A stretch of 34,383 nt of DNA from an uncultured Petrimonas sp. (GCA_934621705.1 CAKTUP010000006.1:1-34383), one strand, 5' to 3'. Positions 1-8,720 are shown, numbered from the stretch's first letter. Numbers and translations are program-made. Notes: generated by a model from the sequence alone, not told the origin.

Positions 1-25
1 CGTATAATTTACGCAATAAAGATAC

Positions 26-160
26 AACATTCGTCAATACAAAATTTATAACGTTCGTCAATTACTCACTGTTATTTTCTTAATAATTCGTTTATTTGTC
101 TATAAATCAATTATATAAAATCATTAAACTTTTATAATTTTTATTGCATTTACGAATGTT
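26..160. repeat. Small repeats upstream of the decayed recombinase
   Basis: A 12-bp motif occurs twice as a direct repeat with one mismatch (27-38 and 51-62, core TTCGTCAAT), and 9 bases of the first copy (AACATTCGT, 26-34) recur inverted at 152-160. The rest of 1-189 is very AT-rich and has no ORF. Their position directly upstream of a tyrosine recombinase gene suggests recombinase-binding or regulatory sites. That role is inferred only from position. Confidence 0.4.
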
Positions 161-189
161 TTATTATATTTGCAAAAAATATTTATACT

Positions 190-1032
190 ATGAACATCGA
201 ACATTTACTATCGGAATTTGAAAGAAAACTCGTTCTTCAGCGATACAGCAAAAACTCCATAGAAAACTATAAAAGTGCCGTGAGAAGCTTTTTAAAGATT
301 GCTGAGAAAAAGTTCGGAAATCCAACGGAATTAGGAAATATGGAAATTGAAAAATATGTATTTTGGAAAATTGAAAAACATAAAATCAGTCATTCACATC
401 AGCGAATGATTGTTGCATCCATCGATAAGTTTTATCAATCAGTTTTCGGAATAAAACTAACACTTAAGCATTTGTATCCTTCTCGAACAAAGCACGTCTT
501 ACCAAAGTATTTAAACTTGGATGAAGTGAAGAGAATGATTGCCACTGTAACTAATCTAAAACATAGATGTATTCTCAAACTTCTGTATGGTTGTGGTTTG
601 CGGTTAAATGAATTACTGAATCTGAAAATTACTGACATTGATTCAAGCAATATGATTATTCATATACGTAACGCCAAGGGGAACAAAGATAGGGTTGTCA
701 TGCTCTCCATGCAATTACTGGATGAATTGCGGGTGTACGTTAAAGAGTTTAAACCGGAAATTTATCTGATTGAAGGGCAGTCAGGTGGAGTGTATTCTGA
801 AAGAAGTGTGCAAAATATTGTGAAAGAAGCAGCGCGTAAAGCCGGAATAAAAAAAAGGGTTACGCCACACTTGCTCCTACATAGATTTGCGACTCATTTT
901 CTTGAAATTGGAAACGCAATTAGATAAAGTCAGCAATTACTGGGCCATTCATCCATAAAAACAACAGAGATTTACACTCATATAACCGATATTTCCAAAT
1001 CAAAAATAAAAAGCCCTCTGGAGTTTTTTTAA
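190..1032 (+). pseudogene. Decayed tyrosine recombinase (Xer/IntI-like integrase)
   Basis: The reading frame encodes a SAM-like N-terminal DNA-binding domain (about residues 1-100) followed by a catalytic domain with the first catalytic Arg in CGLRLNELL. An in-frame TAA at 925-927 stops translation at 245 aa. The same frame then continues as QQLLGHSSIKTTEIYTH to a second stop at 1030-1032, so the box with the catalytic His and the nucleophilic Tyr lies beyond the stop. The HxxR box reads HLLLH instead of the usual HLLRH, so the second catalytic Arg is also lost. In homologues the stop position is normally Tyr (RYIQ), so a single TAT-to-TAA change would explain it. The product should be inactive. 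It looks like a relic of an older mobile element, unrelated to the phage integrases at 21-23 kb. The recombinase-family call is secure; the subfamily is not. Confidence 0.85.
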
Positions 1033-1097
1033 TTGACAGAACTCATGTAACCTGAAAAGCAAAAATTCCATTTCAACTCCGAATTTTAACCGGGATG

Positions 1098-1123
1098 ATG
1101 CGAGTTCCGGCTCGCATTTTTCC
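1098..1123 (+). terminator. Rho-independent terminator after the recombinase relic
   Basis: A 7-bp perfect stem (ATGCGAG at 1098-1104 with CTCGCAT at 1111-1117) closes a 6-nt loop and is followed by a run of T. It lies between the broken recombinase and csbD and would isolate the latter from upstream transcription. Confidence 0.65.
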
Positions 1124-1179
1124 ATCGAACAATCCTTAAAGCTGCTTTGTTTAACTTTAGAAATCTAAAAAACAAAATT

Positions 1180-1380
1180 ATGTCAGAATTAACGTGGAAA
1201 GGCAGATGGAATCAGCTAAAAGGTAAAGCAAAGCAACAATGGGCCGATTTAACGGACGATGATTTGCTGTATGTGGATGGCAAAGAAGACGAACTATTGG
1301 GGCGGTTGCAGGAAAAAACCGGAAAAACCAAAGAAGAGCTTTCGCTCTGGCTGGATGAACAAATGGAAGAAATAAAGTGA
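1180..1380 (+). CDS. CsbD-like stress protein
   Basis: A 66-aa protein beginning MSELTWKGRWNQLKGKAKQQ. The N-terminal W-x-(Q/L)-KGK-x-K pattern and the later GK..EL...Q...GK motif match the CsbD family, small hydrophilic, mostly helical proteins induced by general stress in many bacteria; their biochemical role is unknown. The frame is open from a TTG at 1147, but the ATG at 1180 gives the conserved N-terminus directly after an A-rich stretch, so it was chosen. The gene is monocistronic: a terminator lies upstream and a convergent hairpin (1383-1421) downstream. Confidence 0.85.
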   Translation: MSELTWKGRWNQLKGKAKQQWADLTDDDLLYVDGKEDELLGRLQEKTGKTKEELSLWLDEQMEEIK

Positions 1381-1382
1381 CC

Positions 1383-1421
1383 TTTACTGCCGGAGCCACT
1401 ACAAGCCACTTCGGCAGTAAA
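1383..1421. terminator. Bidirectional hairpin between csbD and the MutS-like gene
   Basis: A 10-bp perfect inverted repeat (1383-1392 and 1412-1421, core TTTACTGCCG) encloses a 19-nt loop between two convergent genes. T-rich or A-rich flanks occur on both sides, so it can terminate transcripts from either strand. Confidence 0.6.
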
Positions 1422-1435
1422 AGTTATAGTTTTTG

Positions 1436-3250
1436 TTATTCAACAATGCCCATATTCTTCATTAAAAAGCTCGCGTTCATGGTTTGAGCGATACCGCGTT
1501 GCAGTTTATAATCAAACGAAAGCACGTCGTTTTCTATGTTGGCATCGAAATGAAAATTTTTGATGGCTTCGGGAAATTCGTTTTCGAGACTGCCTAAAGT
1601 GAGGTCGTGCGTGGCGATAATGCCGTTTCCGCCCAACTTTACCAACCGGCGCATCAGTTGAAATGAGCCTTTTTGCTTGTCCACGGAATTGGTGCCTTTC
1701 AGAATTTCGTCTAAAACGATAAACACGCCTCCGTTGTTCGATTTCAACCGCTCGATAATCATTTTCAACCGTTTAAGTTCGGCAAAGAAATACGATTCGC
1801 TGTTCACCAGCGAGTCGGCGGTGCGTAAATTGGTCAACAATTGTTCCGGGCGATAGCTCATTTGTTCGGCACAAACCGGCAACCCGATTCCGGCAAAAAC
1901 GTGATTCACGCCCACCGTGCGCAAATAGGTGCTTTTGCCAGCCATATTGGCTCCGGTAACAATCATAAAAAACGGAGTTTGTGAAATTTCGATATTGTTG
2001 CACACGCATTTTTGACGCGGAATGAGCGGATGCCTCAACCCGATGGCATTGAAACAGCCCGTTTTTTCGAACGTGGGGTAGGAGCAGTCGGGATTGTTTA
2101 CCGCGAAAGTGCCCAGCGAAATCAGCGCGTCAACCTCAGCCAATGCCGAAAACCATGTGTTAATTTCCGACGCGTGTTGCTCCATCCACTTCTCTATTTT
2201 TAACGCGTAAAGCACGTTCCACAAGAAAAACGGATTCAGAATCAGAAATACCGGAACGGCAAACGATAAACCCAAATTCCGGCTGTATTGCGCCAACTGT
2301 TTTATGGCTGCCGATGCGCTTGTTTCCTTGCTTTTCGCCGATTGTTGCAGCAACTTCAACAACGAACTTTCAGCATTTTCGGTTTCAATCAGCCGCAACA
2401 AGTCGGCATACGATTCAAGCAACTTCACTTTTTTCTCAAACAGTTGCCAAATACGTTTCACCTTTTTCATCGGAACCGACGAAAAAGCCAGCATAACGAT
2501 ATAAAGCAACGTGATTTCCGCACCCGAAATTATTCCCGCAATCGTCAATCCGATCAGCAAAACATACAGCGCCGGAACAACTACGACGGCTGCCCACCAA
2601 AACCGCGGTGTGCGAAACAGTTTTTGGGCTTCGCCCAGTTTTCTGACGGCATTTTCGTCGAGCGATTTATCGTCCGACAGCATCCCGATGATTCTGTATT
2701 GCAGACAAAAATCTTCTTTCTTGGCCAACTCCTTCACCGCCTGCTGACGCTTACCGATTTCCTCATCATCGGTCAGCGGATTTTCCAACATATCGGCAAG
2801 CGTTTCCTTGCCCATCGAAGTGCAGGTGCGGTTGAGCAATTGAAAAATGGAGTTTTCGCCAAAAATATCCAAATCGAAACTGAAATCGTGCGCCGGATTT
2901 ATCCGTTCTGCCATTCCGTCGAAAGGCGAAAAGTCGTGCCGGAAGGCTTTCAACTCGTCTTCGGCGATTTTCTGGACGGTTTCGGCGCGTTTTTTTTCGT
3001 TAGCTAACTTTTCATGGCGGCGCAGCAAGAGCAAAAAAACAGCCATCGTTCCCGAGAAAGCAGCAACATTCCAAATTGACTTCGTAAGCATGAAATACGC
3101 GAAAACAGCAGCAATCAAAAAAACAATCAGCCGGAAAATGCTGTTTGCCAAAAGTTTCTTTCTAAGTACTTCTGCTTTCTCTTTGCTTGTAATCGCCAGC
3201 TTGTTATACGCTTCTATACGTTGAATATGCGTTGCTTTTTGGTTTTTCAT
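1436..3250 (-). CDS. Membrane-anchored MutS-like ATPase
   Basis: A 604-aa protein with the MutS-type ATPase at its C-terminus: Walker A TGANMAGKST (residues 432-441), the ESYFFAEL signature region (485-492), Walker B FIVLDE (510-515) and the ATHD His switch (546-549). The central part resembles the MutS core/lever region, but the mismatch-recognition and connector domains of true MutS (about 850 aa) are missing. Hydrophobic segments at about 37-54, 62-76, 217-258 and 329-350 indicate a membrane protein. This architecture is a known Bacteroidota MutS-related family annotated generically as mismatch repair protein; a role in mismatch repair is not established. The start lies 13 bp after the mscS stop, so the two are probably co-transcribed. 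Confidence 0.85.
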   Translation of the reverse strand: MKNQKATHIQRIEAYNKLAITSKEKAEVLRKKLLANSIFRLIVFLIAAVFAYFMLTKSIWNVAAFSGTMAVFLLLLRRHEKLANEKKRAETVQKIAEDELKAFRHDFSPFDGMAERINPAHDFSFDLDIFGENSIFQLLNRTCTSMGKETLADMLENPLTDDEEIGKRQQAVKELAKKEDFCLQYRIIGMLSDDKSLDENAVRKLGEAQKLFRTPRFWWAAVVVVPALYVLLIGLTIAGIISGAEITLLYIVMLAFSSVPMKKVKRIWQLFEKKVKLLESYADLLRLIETENAESSLLKLLQQSAKSKETSASAAIKQLAQYSRNLGLSFAVPVFLILNPFFLWNVLYALKIEKWMEQHASEINTWFSALAEVDALISLGTFAVNNPDCSYPTFEKTGCFNAIGLRHPLIPRQKCVCNNIEISQTPFFMIVTGANMAGKSTYLRTVGVNHVFAGIGLPVCAEQMSYRPEQLLTNLRTADSLVNSESYFFAELKRLKMIIERLKSNNGGVFIVLDEILKGTNSVDKQKGSFQLMRRLVKLGGNGIIATHDLTLGSLENEFPEAIKNFHFDANIENDVLSFDYKLQRGIAQTMNASFLMKNMGIVE

Positions 3251-3263
3251 AAGATACAGCAGA

Positions 3264-4163
3264 TTACTTGCCAGCCGGGTTTTCCACGTAAACCGTCATT
3301 TCCGGAATGGGAACCGTTAATTTTTTGGCGTTGGTTTGCGTGTAGATTTCTTCGTTTAAATCGTACGCAACAGTCCAGTAATCAGATCTATCCACCCAAA
3401 CCCGAAGCGTAAATTCTATGTTCGGTTCACTAATTTTGGTCATCCGAACAAAAGGAGCGGGCGTTTTCTGAACCAACGGATGCGCGCCGGCAATTTCGAG
3501 CAGTAATTTTTTAACCGTTTCCACATCCTTTCCATATTCAATATTTATTGTAATATCCACTCTTCGAGTATTTTGCGTGTTGTAGTTGACGATGTTTCCG
3601 GTGGACAGCGGCCCGTTGGGGATATAAACGGTTTTGTTATCGGGAGTGGTAAGCGTTGTGTAGAGAATGCCGATGGTTTGAACGGTACCTGCCAGGCTTT
3701 GCGCTTCTATATAATCGCCGCTTCTGAACGGTTTGTTGAAAAGCAGCATCACGCCCCCGGCAAAATTAGCCAGGTTATCTTTTACCGCTAAACCAATTGC
3801 CAATCCGGCCGAACCGATAAGCGCGGCAATGGAAATTGTTTGTGCCCCAACGGTATTAATGATAAGGATGATGAGGAGCAGGAACAGAAAAAAGTCCAAA
3901 ACGTTCTTCAGAAAACCTCTTAATGCCACATCCATTTGTCTTCTCGACATAATTTTGTCGGCCAGTTTCCGGATTTTTCCAATGAGCCATTTTCCGATAA
4001 AAAAAAGAAACAATGCTACCAGAATCTTGCCTAAAAAATCTATTCCCCAGGTAATTACAAGATGCGCTAAGTCTTCGAAGCGTCCTTCCTTAACCATTTC
4101 GGCAGCTTTTCCACTTGTGTTTACGGCCGTTGAGTCGGCCGCGCTGAAAATGTTCAATAGCAT
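3264..4163 (-). CDS. MscS-family mechanosensitive channel
   Basis: A 299-aa small-conductance mechanosensitive channel subunit. TM1 is at about residues 40-62 and TM2 at 86-104. The pore-lining TM3 at about 111-140 has the Ala/Gly-rich pattern IGSAGLAIGLAVKDNLANFAGG typical of MscS. The soluble beta domain follows, including FNKPFRSGDYIE and the IPNGPLSTGNIVNY motif, then the alpha/beta C-terminal domain. The channel releases osmolytes during hypo-osmotic shock. It is the first gene of a minus-strand pair with the MutS-like ATPase; a -7 box at 4193-4200 precedes it. Confidence 0.92.
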   Translation of the reverse strand: MLLNIFSAADSTAVNTSGKAAEMVKEGRFEDLAHLVITWGIDFLGKILVALFLFFIGKWLIGKIRKLADKIMSRRQMDVALRGFLKNVLDFFLFLLLIILIINTVGAQTISIAALIGSAGLAIGLAVKDNLANFAGGVMLLFNKPFRSGDYIEAQSLAGTVQTIGILYTTLTTPDNKTVYIPNGPLSTGNIVNYNTQNTRRVDITINIEYGKDVETVKKLLLEIAGAHPLVQKTPAPFVRMTKISEPNIEFTLRVWVDRSDYWTVAYDLNEEIYTQTNAKKLTVPIPEMTVYVENPAGK

Positions 4164-4192
4164 ATTTTGTTCTTTTAATTAAAATCGGAGGG

Positions 4193-4220
4193 CAAAGTTA
4201 CGAAAAATGAAGTAATTTTG
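4193..4220. promoter_or_regulatory. Divergent promoter pair for mscS (-) and the TPR gene (+)
   Basis: Two Bacteroidota-type -7 boxes (consensus TAnnTTTG) face away from each other in the 87-bp gap: TAACTTTG on the minus strand (4193-4200) and TAATTTTG on the plus strand (4213-4220). Neither has a clear TTTG box at -33. The two promoters overlap, so the genes may compete for polymerase. Confidence 0.5.
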
Positions 4221-4250
4221 CTGTTTAGTTGATTCGATTATACAATAAAA

Positions 4251-5078
4251 ATGAAATATTTACTGAGCCTCATTGCTTTATTTTTTGCTTTATCGTTAAC
4301 GGCGCAATCCAATACGTATTTCGGATGGATAGATAAATCGGCGAAATTTATCGAGAACAACCAGCTCGACAGCGCCATGTACGCCTTGCAAAGCGCCATG
4401 AAGCTCGATCCGGCCAACGAAAGCAATGCCGTGCTGCTTTTAAACCTGGGAATTATACAACGTCAGCTGAGGTTGCCCGATGATGCTTATATTTCGTTAA
4501 CGGCTTCGCTGGCCAACAATCCCGATCCGGTGCTGGCGCTGCACAACCGCGCGTCGCTTTTGGTGGAACAGGGAAGATACGATGAAGCTATGGAGGATTA
4601 CAACGCCATCATCAAGCAGGAACCTGCTAATGTGGAGGCTTATTACAGGCGCGGGTTGTTGTTTTTGGAAAAAAATGATCCCAAAAATGCTCAACTTGAC
4701 TTTACCACCTGTTCGGCTATCGATCCTAACAGTTTATTTACAAAGCTGAGCAAAGCTCTTCTTTATAAGCTCGATGACAATTGGGTGGAAGCCGAGAAAG
4801 TATATACCGATATCATTGCTACCGAAACCAAAACAAATTCAACTTTTTATCTTAACCGTGCCGAATGTTACGTGAATACCGACCGCTTTTCGAAAGCCGC
4901 TGCCGATTTACACGCGATTGAAAACGAAGAACGGAATAATCCGTATTTTTATATCTTGCGTGGCCGGGTTCGGTTAGACCAGTTTGATAAATTCGCCGCC
5001 AAAGCCGATTTTGAGAAAGCCAAACAGTTGGGTTACGATACAGAATTGGCTGATAAGTGGATTGAGAGAGCGAAGTAA
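4251..5078 (+). CDS. Exported TPR-repeat protein
   Basis: A 275-aa protein with a signal peptide (MKYLLSLIALFFALSLTAQS) and about six tetratricopeptide repeats covering nearly the whole mature chain, with repeats such as ALHNRASLLVEQGRYDEAMEDYNAII and VEAYYRRGLLFLEKNDPKNAQLDF. TPR proteins are scaffolds for protein-protein interaction; no enzymatic domain is present and the partner is unknown. The ATG is 30 nt after a good -7 box (4213-4220). It is transcribed alone; the next gene has its own regulated promoter. Confidence 0.85.
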   Translation: MKYLLSLIALFFALSLTAQSNTYFGWIDKSAKFIENNQLDSAMYALQSAMKLDPANESNAVLLLNLGIIQRQLRLPDDAYISLTASLANNPDPVLALHNRASLLVEQGRYDEAMEDYNAIIKQEPANVEAYYRRGLLFLEKNDPKNAQLDFTTCSAIDPNSLFTKLSKALLYKLDDNWVEAEKVYTDIIATETKTNSTFYLNRAECYVNTDRFSKAAADLHAIENEERNNPYFYILRGRVRLDQFDKFAAKADFEKAKQLGYDTELADKWIERAK

Positions 5079-5220
5079 ATCCGGGGTGCGAATTGCGGGA
5101 TACGGGGTGTCGGCACACTTATTTAACCTTTACCTTAAAAAATTCATAGTTCGCCATTGCCTTTAGTTCCTAAAAAACATTACCTGCCTTCCCAAAAAAA
5201 CTTAAAAGTCCTATATCTTT

Positions 5221-5251
5221 TTTGCTGCTAAACGAAACTATATTACATTTG
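5221..5251 (+). promoter_or_regulatory. Bacteroidota-type promoter of the fur-tonB operon
   Basis: TTTG at 5221-5224 and TACATTTG at 5244-5251 are separated by 19 bp, an exact fit to the TTTG-N19-TAnnTTTG consensus. The -7 box lies inside the dyad at 5241-5273, so repressor binding there would block initiation. Confidence 0.75.
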
Positions 5252-5273
5252 CATCATTGTTGCATTTGTAATA
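5241..5273. promoter_or_regulatory. 33-bp dyad operator, probable Fur/Zur box
   Basis: An imperfect palindrome with 26 of 33 positions matching its own reverse complement: outer arms TATTACA/TGTAATA, inner TGCA/TGCA and CA/TG around a central T. Fur-family regulators bind AT-rich dyads of this general kind. It overlaps the -7 box and ends 10 bp before the ATG of the Fur-family gene, which suggests metal-dependent autorepression of the operon. Confidence 0.7.
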
Positions 5274-5283
5274 ATATTGCATT

Positions 5284-5685
5284 ATGACAGTTGAAAATAT
5301 TCTCCGCGAACACAAATTAAAGAGCACAGGTTGCCGAAAACTTATACTCAGTGAGTTGCTCGAAAGTGAAACGGCGTTGGCTGAAAATGAAATGAAAGCT
5401 TCATTTCCCGGATTATTCGACCGTGTTACGTTTTACCGAACACTGAAAACGCTGGAAGATGCCGGCGTAATTCATAAAATTGTGTTGCAGGACAACACCG
5501 CAAAATATGCCGTTTCCCGCGAGATATGCCGGGCAGAGGATATACATTCTCATTTTCATTGCGGCAAGTGCGACGAAGTTTTTTGCCTGCAAAACAACGT
5601 ACAACTGAATATAGAACTGCCGCAAGGCTTTGTTCGCCACAATGTTTCAATGGTTGTAGAGGGGCTTTGTGCCGCCTGCAATTGA
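5284..5685 (+). CDS. Fur-family metalloregulator, probably zinc-responsive (Zur-like)
   Basis: A 133-aa repressor. The N-terminal winged helix contains the family motif TFYRTLKTLEDAGVIHKI (about residues 49-66). The C-terminal dimerisation domain holds a His-rich metal site (H88, H90, H92) and two CxxC pairs (C93/C96 and C129/C132) that form the structural zinc site. Sequence alone does not separate Zur, Fur and PerR, but the downstream TonB receptor and His-rich lipoprotein point to zinc. The ATG follows a strong promoter with a dyad operator. The stop is 17 nt before the receptor's ATG, so the two are co-transcribed. Confidence 0.88.
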   Translation: MTVENILREHKLKSTGCRKLILSELLESETALAENEMKASFPGLFDRVTFYRTLKTLEDAGVIHKIVLQDNTAKYAVSREICRAEDIHSHFHCGKCDEVFCLQNNVQLNIELPQGFVRHNVSMVVEGLCAACN

Positions 5686-5702
5686 AAATCCTGCTCCCTC
5701 AT

Positions 5703-8078
5703 ATGAAAAAGATTGTTTTGGTTGCGGCTTTTGCCGTTTGTTTTTTATTGTCATACTCTCAACCCGTTACGTTTAAAGGATACGTTTGTGATGCTTTAAC
5801 CCGGGAGTCGTTGCCCGGAGCGGCAATTATTATGCAACCAAATGAAATAACGGCTGTTTCCGATAAAGACGGAAATTTTCAAATCATTTCTCCGAAAGAC
5901 CAAAAGTATTCATTGCGAATTAGTTTCGTGGGATACGAACCGTTTTCTGAAGATATTTACCTCAACTCCGATACCGCGATTCATTTTCACCTGCAACCGA
6001 TTTATTTATCGTTGAACGAAGTGGTGGTGAGTGGAAAAAACGGAAACAACACGCTGCCTTCTGCCATTTCGGCAAAAACAATTAACCGATCTTTTTTTCT
6101 CAAAAACAATTCGGCGAGTTTTTCGGGTTCATTGGCAAAATTGCCGGGAATTTCATCGATGGATATCGGATCGGGAGCATCAAAACCCGTTATTCGCGGT
6201 CTGGGGTTTAACCGGGTTGCTGTTTCCGACAAAGGGATTGTTCAACAAAACCAACAATGGGGAGCCGATCACGGGTTGGACATCGATCAGTACGATGCCG
6301 ACAGGGTGTTGATTCACAAAGGTCCCATGTCGCTTTTCTTTGGTTCCGATGCCGTGGGCGGCGTTATTGAACTGCTGCCGGTGGATGTCCCTGGTGAAAA
6401 TATGACGTGGGGCGACATTGCGCTCATTGCAAAATCGAACAACAGCTTGTTGGGAATTTCGGCAATGACGAGCGTTAAACACGAAAACTGGTTTTTTCGC
6501 GGACGGCTGACTGCTCAAACCTTTGCTGATTACCGAGTTCCGACCGATACGGTTACTTACCTCACTTGGAAAATGCCCATTCACAACCGGCGGTTGAAAA
6601 ATACGGCAGGAAGAGAATTAAATGCTTCTTTTTCGGTTAATTATTCCAAAGGAAATGCTGATTCGTGGACGCATGTTTCGAATATTTTTTCGAAAAACGG
6701 CTTTTTCCCGGGTTCGCACGGTATTCCCGATCTGAATCGATTAATCCCCGACAATAACCGTTTCAACATTGAATTTCCGTACAGCACCTCCAACCATTTC
6801 AAAGTTTCTAACACCACGAAAATCGATTTTAACAGCGCATTGCTGCATTTCGATGTGGGTTTTCAACAAAACCGCCGTACCGAAATGTCGGAATTTCACA
6901 CACACTACGGCAATCAGAACGCTCCCGAATCCAATCCCGATATGGAATTGAGTTTTTTACTGAACACGGTTTCCGCTAACGTGAAGATGGTGTTCGACAA
7001 AACTCCTCGATGGACGAAAACCGTGGGGATTTCAACCGAAATGCAGCAAAACAATGTGGGAGGGTACTCGTTTTTTATGCCCTATTTTGAGCGAATTACC
7101 GCAGGAGTTTTTGCCGCTTCTCAGTACACTATAAATCCTGATTTGGCGCTTACAGGAGGGTTGCGATACGACCTGGGAAGGCTGAATGTGGAGGGATTTT
7201 ATGACAACACGCTGGCAGATTACCTGCAACTTAGCGGATACGATGAAGCCGACGCCCGTTTCTACGCGCAGCGTGCCGATGCCTTGAAAAAGAATTTCGG
7301 AGCAATGTCGGGAGCCGTGGGGCTTGTTTACGATTTGAATCGTGCAAATACTTTTAAAGTGAATATCGGTCGAAGTTTCCGTTTTCCGTCGGCCAATGAA
7401 CTGGCTTCAAACGGTGTACATCACGGCGCCTTTCGTCACGAGAAGGGAAACAATGAGCTGAACCCCGAAACGGGTTGGCAATTAGACCTGGATTATTCGT
7501 TGAAACTCAATCGGATGAATTTTTCACTCAATCAGTTTACCACGTATTTTTCCAATTTTATTTACCTGAATCCCACGGGCGAATGGTCTGTTTTGCCGCA
7601 CGCCGGACAAATTTACAAATACACACAATCGCGCGTGTTTTTTACCGGCGTTGAAGCCGAAATCGCTTACCGGCTTGCGGAAAATCTTTTGCTGTCGTCC
7701 GGTTTCGAGTATGTTTACAACCGCAACCTCGATAACGGATATCCGTTGCCGTTTTCGCCGCCCGCTCATTTATTGACGTCCCTCACCTATTCCGACCACG
7801 GGAAAGGTGCATTGATGCAATATTCGGTAAGTGTGGAGCATCAGGCCGTGATTGCGCAAAACCGCATTTCGACTAACGAAGAGAAAACGCCGGGCGCTTC
7901 TCTTTTTAACTTGCTGTGCAGTATGAACTGGAAAATAAACAACATTCGGTTTTTTACCGATTTTCAGATTCGGAACGTTTTCGATACTCCTTTTTACAAC
8001 CACCTGAGTTTTTACCGGAAACTGAATGTGCCGGAGCCGGGACGAAACGTGCAGGTGATTTTGAAAATTCCGTTTTGA
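5703..8078 (+). CDS. TonB-dependent outer-membrane receptor, probable zinc (ZnuD-like) transporter
   Basis: A 791-aa receptor. The signal peptide (1-19, ending SYSQ) is followed by a carboxypeptidase-regulatory-like beta domain (about 22-100), a plug domain (about 105-225, with GSGASKPVIRGLGFNRVAV and the acidic/His stretch WGADHGLDID), and a 22-strand-type barrel ending in the C-terminal Phe. The motif FRFPSANELASNGVHHGAF is typical of this receptor class. The frame is open further upstream within the fur gene, but the ATG at 5703 begins a proper signal peptide. It imports a ligand at the expense of TonB energy; zinc is inferred from the Fur-type regulator upstream and the His-rich lipoprotein downstream. 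Haem or another metal remains possible. Confidence 0.9.
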   Translation: MKKIVLVAAFAVCFLLSYSQPVTFKGYVCDALTRESLPGAAIIMQPNEITAVSDKDGNFQIISPKDQKYSLRISFVGYEPFSEDIYLNSDTAIHFHLQPIYLSLNEVVVSGKNGNNTLPSAISAKTINRSFFLKNNSASFSGSLAKLPGISSMDIGSGASKPVIRGLGFNRVAVSDKGIVQQNQQWGADHGLDIDQYDADRVLIHKGPMSLFFGSDAVGGVIELLPVDVPGENMTWGDIALIAKSNNSLLGISAMTSVKHENWFFRGRLTAQTFADYRVPTDTVTYLTWKMPIHNRRLKNTAGRELNASFSVNYSKGNADSWTHVSNIFSKNGFFPGSHGIPDLNRLIPDNNRFNIEFPYSTSNHFKVSNTTKIDFNSALLHFDVGFQQNRRTEMSEFHTHYGNQNAPESNPDMELSFLLNTVSANVKMVFDKTPRWTKTVGISTEMQQNNVGGYSFFMPYFERITAGVFAASQYTINPDLALTGGLRYDLGRLNVEGFYDNTLADYLQLSGYDEADARFYAQRADALKKNFGAMSGAVGLVYDLNRANTFKVNIGRSFRFPSANELASNGVHHGAFRHEKGNNELNPETGWQLDLDYSLKLNRMNFSLNQFTTYFSNFIYLNPTGEWSVLPHAGQIYKYTQSRVFFTGVEAEIAYRLAENLLLSSGFEYVYNRNLDNGYPLPFSPPAHLLTSLTYSDHGKGALMQYSVSVEHQAVIAQNRISTNEEKTPGASLFNLLCSMNWKINNIRFFTDFQIRNVFDTPFYNHLSFYRKLNVPEPGRNVQVILKIPF

Positions 8079-8128
8079 GACCTATCCCTCAATCCCTCTC
8101 CACAGCAAGGGAAGAGATATTGGGTCTC
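8077..8128. repeat. Intergenic imperfect palindrome (REP-like) after the TonB receptor
   Basis: GAGACC at 8077-8082, overlapping the receptor's stop codon, pairs with GGTCTC at 8123-8128. The interior is CCCTC-rich on the left and AGGGAAGAG-rich on the right, giving a long imperfect hairpin. It resembles GC-rich dispersed repeats seen between Bacteroidota genes and could stabilise the upstream mRNA or reduce read-through into the lipoprotein gene. Confidence 0.45.
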
Positions 8129-8188
8129 ATTATCAAATAATTATATTTTAGACATTAGAATTAATAAACAATTAAAACAATTAAAACA

Positions 8189-8695
8189 ATGAGAAAAGTA
8201 ATATTAGCAGCCGTTTTATCGATAGCAGGCATCGCATTTTCATCGTGTGAAAAAACGCCTTTAGACAACGCAAAACCGATAATAAACCTAATAGCTCCGG
8301 CCGAAGGAGAAGCAATAAAACCGGGTACTGACATTCATTTCGATGCCGTGTTGACCGATGCCGTGGGGTTGAAATCGTACAAGATAAATATTCACGGAGC
8401 TTTTGACGGCCACGGCCATAATGCGGCAACACGTGCAGCAGATGATGCTGTTGCCTTCGAAAAAACCTGGCTGGAAGCCGATTTCATTAAACTGGGCGAC
8501 GAACCTATTTTAGGAAAAAAGAACGCCAATCTGCACCATCATCATATAACGATTCCGGAGAAAATCGGTGGAAAACCCATTAAAGAAGGACATTATCATT
8601 TTATTATTTATTGTTCCGACGAGGCCGGAAACGAATCATTTACAGCTCGTGAAATAGAAATTTCGGCATCGGCTGAAGGGCACCATCACCATTAA
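8189..8695 (+). CDS. His-rich DUF4625-type lipoprotein, probable metal binder
   Basis: A 168-aa lipoprotein: signal peptide with lipobox FSSC (C20), then an Ig-like beta domain beginning KPIINLIAPAEGEAIKPGTDIHFDA, as in DUF4625 proteins. His clusters are inserted in it: NIHGAFDGHGHN, LHHHHI and a C-terminal HHHH. The number and spacing of His suggest zinc (or another transition metal) binding at the cell surface or in the periplasm. It is the third gene after the Fur-type regulator and TonB receptor, separated by a 110-bp gap with a palindrome, and is followed by a strong terminator. The C-terminal His run is native, within a protein already rich in His. Confidence 0.8.
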   Translation: MRKVILAAVLSIAGIAFSSCEKTPLDNAKPIINLIAPAEGEAIKPGTDIHFDAVLTDAVGLKSYKINIHGAFDGHGHNAATRAADDAVAFEKTWLEADFIKLGDEPILGKKNANLHHHHITIPEKIGGKPIKEGHYHFIIYCSDEAGNESFTAREIEISASAEGHHHH

Positions 8696-8720
8696 GTGAC
8701 GGTTGGAGGAAATATTTCAC

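Noticed and set aside
2288..3007. 239-aa plus-strand ORF
   Set aside because: It lies antisense within the MutS-like gene, whose frame shows full ATPase motifs; the antisense product is of skewed composition and has no recognisable domain.
5526..5702. N-terminal extension of the TonB receptor into the fur gene
   Set aside because: The extension is a shadow of the Fur coding sequence; the ATG at 5703 starts a good signal peptide 17 nt after the fur stop.
8684..8692. C-terminal His run resembling a cloning tag
   Set aside because: The protein carries other His clusters and sits in natural genomic context with its own terminator.
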